From JASJHI01 sp033791105 (GTDB lineage: Bacteria > Actinomycetota > Acidimicrobiia > Acidimicrobiales > Ilumatobacteraceae), in the NCBI GenBank assembly GCA_033791105.1, contig JASJHI010000426.1, positions 1 to 25,954 of the forward strand: a stretch of DNA of 25,954 nucleotides. The letters run 5' to 3'. Below are positions 21,930 to 25,954 of this stretch, piece by piece (position 1 is the stretch's first letter; every line of letters starts with the position of its first letter). The notes below the pieces were generated by a model. That model ran no database searches, was not told where the DNA came from, and was given only the letters and a program-made list of their open reading frames with translations. Made by a program: the position numbers and the translations under genes.

Positions 21930-22796
21930 ATGGATCTCTGCCACGTAGGCCCGTCGACGTCCGCCGCCGAAGTGGACGCAATCCTGCGGCGCGACGGCGG
22001 GCTCATCGTGGACGACCTGGCCGATCCGTCCACGCTCGATGCCATCGCCGACGAGATGGCACCCCACATCGAGGCGACTCCGGCCGGTGGCGACAACTTC
22101 AGCGGCACGAGTACCCGCCGAACCGGCGCACTCGTCGCACGTTCGCCGGCGAGTCATGCGCTGGTCCAACATCCGCTGATCCTCGACGTCGCCGCGACGC
22201 TGCTCGACCGCGCCCGCTCGTACCAACTCCACCTGACCCAGACGATCGCGATCGGCCCTGGCTCACCCGCCCAAGCGATCCACCGCGACGAGTGGGCGTT
22301 CGACTTCTTCGACTTCCCGAGCGACTACCACGTGCAGTGCAACACGATCTGGGCGATGACGGACTTCACCGAGGAGAACGGCGCCACGAGACTCATGCTC
22401 GGCAGCCAGGAGCTGCCGAAGTCGTTCGAGCATTCGATCGACGAGACCGTGCCGGCGGTGATGACCAGAGGTTCGTGCCTGCTCTACACGGGCAAGGTGT
22501 ACCACGGCGGCGGAGCGAATCGGTCCGACGAGACGCGTGTCGGACTGAACATCACCTACAACGTCGCCTGGCTCCGCCAGGAGGAGAATCAATACCTTTC
22601 GGTGCCGCGCCAGGTGGCGGCCGAACTGCCCGAAGACCTGCAGCGCCTCCTCGGATATCGGCTCGGCGCATACGCGCTCGGTTACATCGACGACACTCGG
22701 GATCCGATCGAGGTGTTGCGCGGCGATGGTCGCGGCCGGGGAGCATCGACGTTCGGGGGCGACGAGATCACCCTCGAGAGCTTGACCGTCGGCTGA
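21930..22796 (+). CDS. Phytanoyl-CoA dioxygenase (PhyH) family 2OG/Fe(II) oxygenase
   Basis: This 288-residue protein has the iron ligands H118 and D120 in QAIHRDEWAF, the third ligand H192 in YHGGGANRS and R198 nearby for 2-oxoglutarate binding. The N-terminal RRDGGLIVDDLADPSTLDAI (20-39) is the usual opening of PhyH proteins. MLGSQELP (156-163) and the TRGSCLLYTG strand precede the last histidine as in the family. Bacterial PhyH-like enzymes hydroxylate diverse small molecules, so the name should not be read as phytanate metabolism. It is transcribed divergently from the ABC operon across 44 bp and probably from a leaderless promoter. Confidence 0.9.
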   Translation: MDLCHVGPSTSAAEVDAILRRDGGLIVDDLADPSTLDAIADEMAPHIEATPAGGDNFSGTSTRRTGALVARSPASHALVQHPLILDVAATLLDRARSYQLHLTQTIAIGPGSPAQAIHRDEWAFDFFDFPSDYHVQCNTIWAMTDFTEENGATRLMLGSQELPKSFEHSIDETVPAVMTRGSCLLYTGKVYHGGGANRSDETRVGLNITYNVAWLRQEENQYLSVPRQVAAELPEDLQRLLGYRLGAYALGYIDDTRDPIEVLRGDGRGRGASTFGGDEITLESLTVG

Positions 22797-22805
22797 GGCC
22801 GGGCA

Positions 22806-22825
22806 ATCGTCGGCGAGCCGTCGAT
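22806..22825. terminator. Possible convergent terminator between PhyH-like and DM13 genes
   Basis: ATCG (22806-22809) pairs with CGAT (22822-22825). After a T-T mismatch, CGG pairs with CCG around a 4-nt loop. It sits in the 43-bp gap between two convergent genes. The hairpin is short, so this is a weak call. Confidence 0.3.
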
Positions 22826-22839
22826 GACGTTGTCCTTCC

Positions 22840-23514
22840 TCAGGTCGCGACGAGGTCGGCCGTCGTGAACGCAACGCTGAACCGCACACACCACACGACC
22901 ACCGTGTCGTACCGCTCGAGGTCGACGTCTGGCGGGATCTCGTAGTTCTGGTCGCCGATGTTGCCCTTGAGGTTGCCGAGGTCGACGAAATCGTCGTCGA
23001 AGTCGCCCTCTGGCGCGTCCGCGTCAGCGACGGTCAGATACACGTTCAGGTCTGGACCGTTGTCGGTCGAGAACTCTTCGAACCGCAGGAACCGCTGTGC
23101 CGACCCATCGGTCAACACGCTCGCGACGCCAGACCCCGGATGCGTGCGCGGGCCGAACGCACCCGCCGCGACCGCGACGATCTGTGGCTCGGTGGTCGGT
23201 GGAATCGTCGTCGGGGTAACGGTCGTCGGCGCGACGGTCGTCTCCGGCGTCTGGATCCCACTCCCGTCATCCGTACTCGGCGACTCCGCAGGACGGGTCG
23301 TCGCCGGCGCAACGCTTGTCACTGCGGTCGTCTCGGTCACCGCGGCAGGCCCGGCACCGGCCCCTGAGTCGAACACGGGTGCTGCTTCGTCGACCGTGTC
23401 GTCGATGAACAGGAACTGCACGCCGAACACACCGAACGCGACGTAGGCGCCGACCGCGACGACGGCGACGGCCGCCGGGATGACGATCTTGAGATGACTC
23501 CTGATCCACTTCAT
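22840..23514 (-). CDS. Membrane-anchored DM13-domain protein
   Basis: This 224-residue protein has one N-terminal membrane anchor (9-30). A Thr/Pro/Ala-rich linker (about 53-110, with TTVTPTTIPPTTEP-type runs) spans the cell envelope. A C-terminal DM13 domain (118-222) includes GAFGPRTHPGSGVASV, FEEFSTDNGPDLNVYLT, GNLKGNIGDQNYEIP and the closing VVVWCVRFSVAFTTADL with its conserved cysteine C209. DM13 domains have been proposed to take part in extracellular electron transfer or redox reactions; direct proof in bacteria is thin. The ATG at 23514 starts at MKWIRSHLK, giving a proper positive-inside anchor. A -10 lies 6 nt before the ATG, and a two-unit copy of the 11-bp operator lies just upstream. 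Confidence 0.88.
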   Translation of the reverse strand: MKWIRSHLKIVIPAAVAVVAVGAYVAFGVFGVQFLFIDDTVDEAAPVFDSGAGAGPAAVTETTAVTSVAPATTRPAESPSTDDGSGIQTPETTVAPTTVTPTTIPPTTEPQIVAVAAGAFGPRTHPGSGVASVLTDGSAQRFLRFEEFSTDNGPDLNVYLTVADADAPEGDFDDDFVDLGNLKGNIGDQNYEIPPDVDLERYDTVVVWCVRFSVAFTTADLVAT

Positions 23515-23520
23515 CGGGCC

Positions 23521-23526
23521 ACCGTA
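23521..23526 (-). promoter_or_regulatory. -10 element for a leaderless transcript of the DM13 gene
   Basis: TACGGT on the minus strand is separated from the ATG at 23514 by exactly 6 nt, the same layout as at 21918-21923. Transcription would start at the initiation codon, placing the operator units at about -46 to -67. Confidence 0.45.
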
Positions 23527-23559
23527 GGTTTCCTGGAGGCGATCCGCGCGCGCCGCGGG

Positions 23560-23581
23560 CACGTTCTCCAGACGTTCAGAT
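23560..23581 (-). promoter_or_regulatory. Operator copy C: two phased 11-bp units upstream of the DM13 gene
   Basis: On the minus strand, ATCTGAACGTC (23581-23571) is followed directly by TGGAGAACGTG (23570-23560). They match the consensus TGGAGAACGTC at 7 and 10 of 11 positions. The 13-mer GAACGTCTGGAGA is identical to 2671-2683 in array A. The orientation is the same as DM13 transcription. Confidence 0.6.
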
Positions 23582-23642
23582 CGCCGCAACACCGTGTCTC
23601 CTTCCGGCGACATCGGGTTCCCCGAAAGGTGCTAGCAACAAC

Positions 23643-25103
23643 GTGATGGACGACATCAGCACCCAGACGCAATGGCTCGACGCGACCGCCCAGGCAGCCC
23701 TCGTCGCAGGGGGCGAGGTGTCGGCGGTCGAGTTGGCCGACGCGGCGATCGAACGGATCGAGCGAATCGACGGCCGGCTCAACGCCGTCGTGTTGACGTG
23801 GTACGACCGCGCCCGCCAGGTCGCCCGCGCGATCGACGAGGGATCGAACGCCACCGTCACGGGACCGTTCGCAGGAGTTCCGTTCCTCCTCAAGGATCTC
23901 GGTGCACCAATGGCCGGTGAGACCATGACCAACGGCAATGCCGCGCTCGCGGAGGCCAAGCCGATCTTCACTCACGACAGCACACTCGTCTCCCGATTCA
24001 AGGACGCCGGGCTCGTCGCGCTCGGTCGCTCCAGCTCCCCCGAACTCGGCAGCCTCCCGGTCACCGAGCCGATCGCCCACGGCCCGACACGCAACCCGTG
24101 GGACACCGGCCGCACACCTGGCGGCTCGAGCGGTGGTGCTGCCGCCGCGGTCGCCGCGGGCATCGTTCCGATCGCCCACGCCAGCGACGGCGGGGGGTCG
24201 ATCCGCATCCCCGCCGCATGCGCCGGACTGATCGGGTTGAAGCCGTCACAGGGTCGCATAACGATGGGCCCAGATGTCGACGAGTCCGGGCTCAGCGTTC
24301 ATCTGTGTGTCTCGCGATCGGTGCGCGACACCGCGCGCCTGCTCGACGCGGTCCATGGACCGGGCATCGGTGACACCGTCATCGCTCCCCCGCCGGTGCG
24401 TCCGTACATCGACGAGGTCGGCGCCGATCCGGGACGGCTCCGCATCGGGCTGATCGATACGCATCCGCTCGGCGGCACGCTCCACGACGACTGCGTCACC
24501 GCGGCCCGCAGCGCGGCCGGGATGCTCGAGGGACTCGGTCATCAGGTCGAACTCGGGCATCCTGCGATCCTCGCCGACACCGACTTCCAGCGACGCTTCA
24601 TGGCCCTGTGGGCGACGGGTCGGGCGGTCGGTATCGACACGATGGGGGCGATCCTCGGACGACCGTTGACCGAAGACGAGGTCGAGCCGGTCAACTGGGC
24701 ACAGGCCAAGTTCGCCGAGACCCTTTCGAGTGTCGCCTACGCCGAGGCGCTCGCCGCTGTGTCGCAGTTCCGCCGCGAACTCCAGCAGTGGTGGACCGAG
24801 GGCTGGGACCTGCTGCTGTCACCGACGCTCGCCGAGCCACCGACACGCATCGGCGAACACGACGCCCGGCCGGGTGACCCGATGGCAGGCATGAAACGCG
24901 CGGCGAAGTTCATCGCGTTCACACCACCGTTCAACACGAGCGGCCAGCCGGCGATCAACGTGCCGCTGCATTGGAATGACGACGGTTTGCCGATCGGTGT
25001 GCAGCTCGCCGCGGCCTATGGCCGCGAAGACGTGCTCCTCGCGGTCGCCGCCCAGCTCGAGGCAGCCCACCCCTGGGCCGACCGCCACCCCGCGGTCAGT
25101 TGA
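23643..25103 (+). CDS. Amidase signature family hydrolase
   Basis: This is a 486-residue (485 from the ATG at 23646) enzyme with the Ser-cisSer-Lys triad: K84 in PFLLKDLG, the cis-serine in GGSSGG (160-165) and the nucleophile S186 in DGGGSIRIPAA. It hydrolyses an amide bond, but the substrate range is broad (fatty amides, 6-aminohexanoate dimers, glutaminyl-tRNA in GatA). It lacks GatB/GatC neighbours, so it is a stand-alone amidase and not tRNA amidotransferase. TPPFNTSGQPAINVPLHW near the C-terminus is the usual closing block. GTG at 23643 and ATG at 23646 are both possible; no good ribosome site is seen. It is divergent from the DM13 gene across the region that holds operator copy C. Confidence 0.92.
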   Translation: MMDDISTQTQWLDATAQAALVAGGEVSAVELADAAIERIERIDGRLNAVVLTWYDRARQVARAIDEGSNATVTGPFAGVPFLLKDLGAPMAGETMTNGNAALAEAKPIFTHDSTLVSRFKDAGLVALGRSSSPELGSLPVTEPIAHGPTRNPWDTGRTPGGSSGGAAAAVAAGIVPIAHASDGGGSIRIPAACAGLIGLKPSQGRITMGPDVDESGLSVHLCVSRSVRDTARLLDAVHGPGIGDTVIAPPPVRPYIDEVGADPGRLRIGLIDTHPLGGTLHDDCVTAARSAAGMLEGLGHQVELGHPAILADTDFQRRFMALWATGRAVGIDTMGAILGRPLTEDEVEPVNWAQAKFAETLSSVAYAEALAAVSQFRRELQQWWTEGWDLLLSPTLAEPPTRIGEHDARPGDPMAGMKRAAKFIAFTPPFNTSGQPAINVPLHWNDDGLPIGVQLAAAYGREDVLLAVAAQLEAAHPWADRHPAVS

Positions 25104-25110
25104 ACGTCAC

Positions 25111-25139
25111 TCCGGGGTCTGTGCGAACGGACACCCGGA
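25111..25139. terminator. Strong hairpin after the amidase gene
   Basis: TCCGGGGTCTG (25111-25121) pairs with CGGACACCCGGA (25128-25139) over about 11 bp, with one bulged A (25133), one G-T wobble and a TGCGAA loop. It lies 8 nt after the amidase stop in the gap between convergent genes and is the best terminator candidate in the window. It could serve both directions. Confidence 0.65.
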
Positions 25140-25164
25140 CATCCGCCGTAGTCGCTCACACGAG

Positions 25165-25181
25165 TTCAGTGGCGTGCTGAA
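25165..25181 (-). terminator. Small hairpin after the MMPL gene
   Basis: TTCAG (25165-25169) pairs with CTGAA (25177-25181) around a 7-nt loop, immediately beyond the MMPL stop codon. The stem is short, so this is a weak call. Confidence 0.35.
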
Positions 25182-25954
25182 TCAGGTGTTGACGAGCTCG
25201 CGGTCCGGGGCGTCGCTGTCGGTCTCCGGATCCTCCTCCGAGAACGCCGAGGCGTGTTCGCCGCCCTCGACGTTGAGCGACGGCAAGATGCGGTCGATCC
25301 AGCGTGGCAGCCACCAGTTCTTCTCGCCCAACAGTTCCATCGTGGCGGGCACGAGCAGCATTCGGACGAGCGTTGCGTCGATCAGCACCGCTACGGCGAG
25401 ACCGAGACCGAACATCTTGATGATGCGGTTGTCCTCGAGCATGAAGCTGCCGAACACGACCACCATGATCGCCGCGGCTGCGGTGATGACCCGGGCCGTC
25501 GCGGCCAATCCGTCGGCGACGGAGTTGACAGGGTCGCCCGTACGGTCGTACTCCTCCTTGACCCTCGACAGGAGGAACACCTCGTAGTCCATCGACAGGC
25601 CGAACACGATGGCGAACATCATCATCGGGATGAAGGGTTCGATCGGCCCACCTGAAGTATTGAAGAGTTCGGCTCCCCATCCCCACTGGAAGATCGCAAC
25701 GACGACGCCATACGCCGCGCCGATCGACAGCAGGTTCATGATCACTGCTTTGAGCGGCACGAGCAGCGATCGGAACACCATCATCAAGAGGATGAACGAC
25801 AGGGACAGCACAGCAGCGAAGAAGATCGGGATCCGTTGCGACAGATAGGTACTGAAGTCGATCTGCGCGGCGACTGAGCCGGTGACGTAGATCTCCTGCC
25901 CGGAGTCGCCGACGGCCGTCGGCACGACGTCCTCGCGCAGCGTGCGGACGAGGT
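25182..25954 (-). CDS. MMPL/RND-family transporter, C-terminal part (5' end outside window)
   Basis: The open frame runs to the right edge, so only the last 256 residues are seen. They contain five to six membrane segments of an RND permease half, with the family block FGLSMDYEVFLLSRVKEEYDRTGD in which the SMDYE aspartate-tyrosine pair relates to proton translocation in MmpL proteins. A last membrane block (IKMFGLGLAVAVLIDATLVRMLLVPATMELLG) and a conserved NWWLPRWIDRILP motif follow. A final acidic tail of about 35 residues (EEDPETDSDAPDRE) is cytoplasmic. MMPL proteins export lipids or siderophores, or act in drug efflux. The substrate is not predictable here. Confidence 0.92.
   Translation of the reverse strand, partial: LVRTLREDVVPTAVGDSGQEIYVTGSVAAQIDFSTYLSQRIPIFFAAVLSLSFILLMMVFRSLLVPLKAVIMNLLSIGAAYGVVVAIFQWGWGAELFNTSGGPIEPFIPMMMFAIVFGLSMDYEVFLLSRVKEEYDRTGDPVNSVADGLAATARVITAAAAIMVVVFGSFMLEDNRIIKMFGLGLAVAVLIDATLVRMLLVPATMELLGEKNWWLPRWIDRILPSLNVEGGEHASAFSEEDPETDSDAPDRELVNT

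Noticed and set aside
1..25954. tRNA, rRNA, CRISPR arrays, insertion sequences and prophage genes.
   Set aside because: No cloverleaf, spacer-repeat pattern, transposase or phage protein was recognised by eye in either strand. A covariance search could still find small RNAs.

Overview
The window is high-GC DNA, densely packed with overlapping genes (ATGA and TGATG junctions), GTG starts and at least two leaderless-type promoters. Together with a MenJ-like menaquinone reductase, AzlCD exporters, a PIG-L deacetylase, a DM13 protein and an MMPL transporter, this points to an actinobacterium. Acidimicrobiia (Ilumatobacter-like) is plausible, but that placement is inference. I see no rRNA, tRNA, CRISPR array, insertion sequence or phage gene. 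No gap between genes exceeds about 220 bp.

Layout. (1) 1-2591, minus strand: PIG-L deacetylase, AzlC and AzlD in a tight operon, followed by a winged-helix regulator that runs off the left edge. (2) 2592-2807: a divergent control region holding six phased 11-bp repeats. (3) 2808-4870, plus: an FAD monooxygenase and a tandem DUF427 protein. (4) 4997-7565, plus: an ABC ATPase with a fused double permease. (5) 7650-9737, plus: an exported beta-propeller protein. (6) 9779-15907: an oxidoreductase-rich block with a Rieske oxygenase (minus), then a 2-oxoglutarate/Fe(II) oxygenase, an AhpD-related selenoprotein and an EEP-family phosphohydrolase (one plus-strand operon), a D-2-hydroxyacid dehydrogenase (minus) and a nitronate monooxygenase-like protein (plus). 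(7) 16009-18261, plus: a MenJ-like reductase overlapping a second AzlC-AzlD pair. (8) 18277-21885, minus: a four-gene ATPase-permease-ATPase-permease operon. (9) 21930-25103: a phytanoyl-CoA dioxygenase-like protein, a DM13 membrane protein (minus) and an amidase. (10) 25182-end, minus: the C-terminal part of an MMPL transporter.

Two signals stand out. First, the gene at 12007-13008 contains an in-frame TGA (12667-12669). It falls exactly where the second cysteine of an AhpD-type CxxC motif belongs, and a SECIS-like hairpin follows it at the right distance. I read the gene as one selenoprotein, which naive annotation would split into two fragments. Second, the intergenic region at 2656-2724 holds two oppositely oriented arrays of three 11-bp units (consensus TGGAGAACGTC). 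A shorter two-unit copy lies upstream of the DM13 gene at 23560-23581. The 11-bp phasing is what OmpR/PhoB-type winged-helix regulators bind, and such a regulator is encoded at the left edge. This suggests a small regulon linking the PIG-L/AzlCD operon, the FAD monooxygenase and the DM13 protein.
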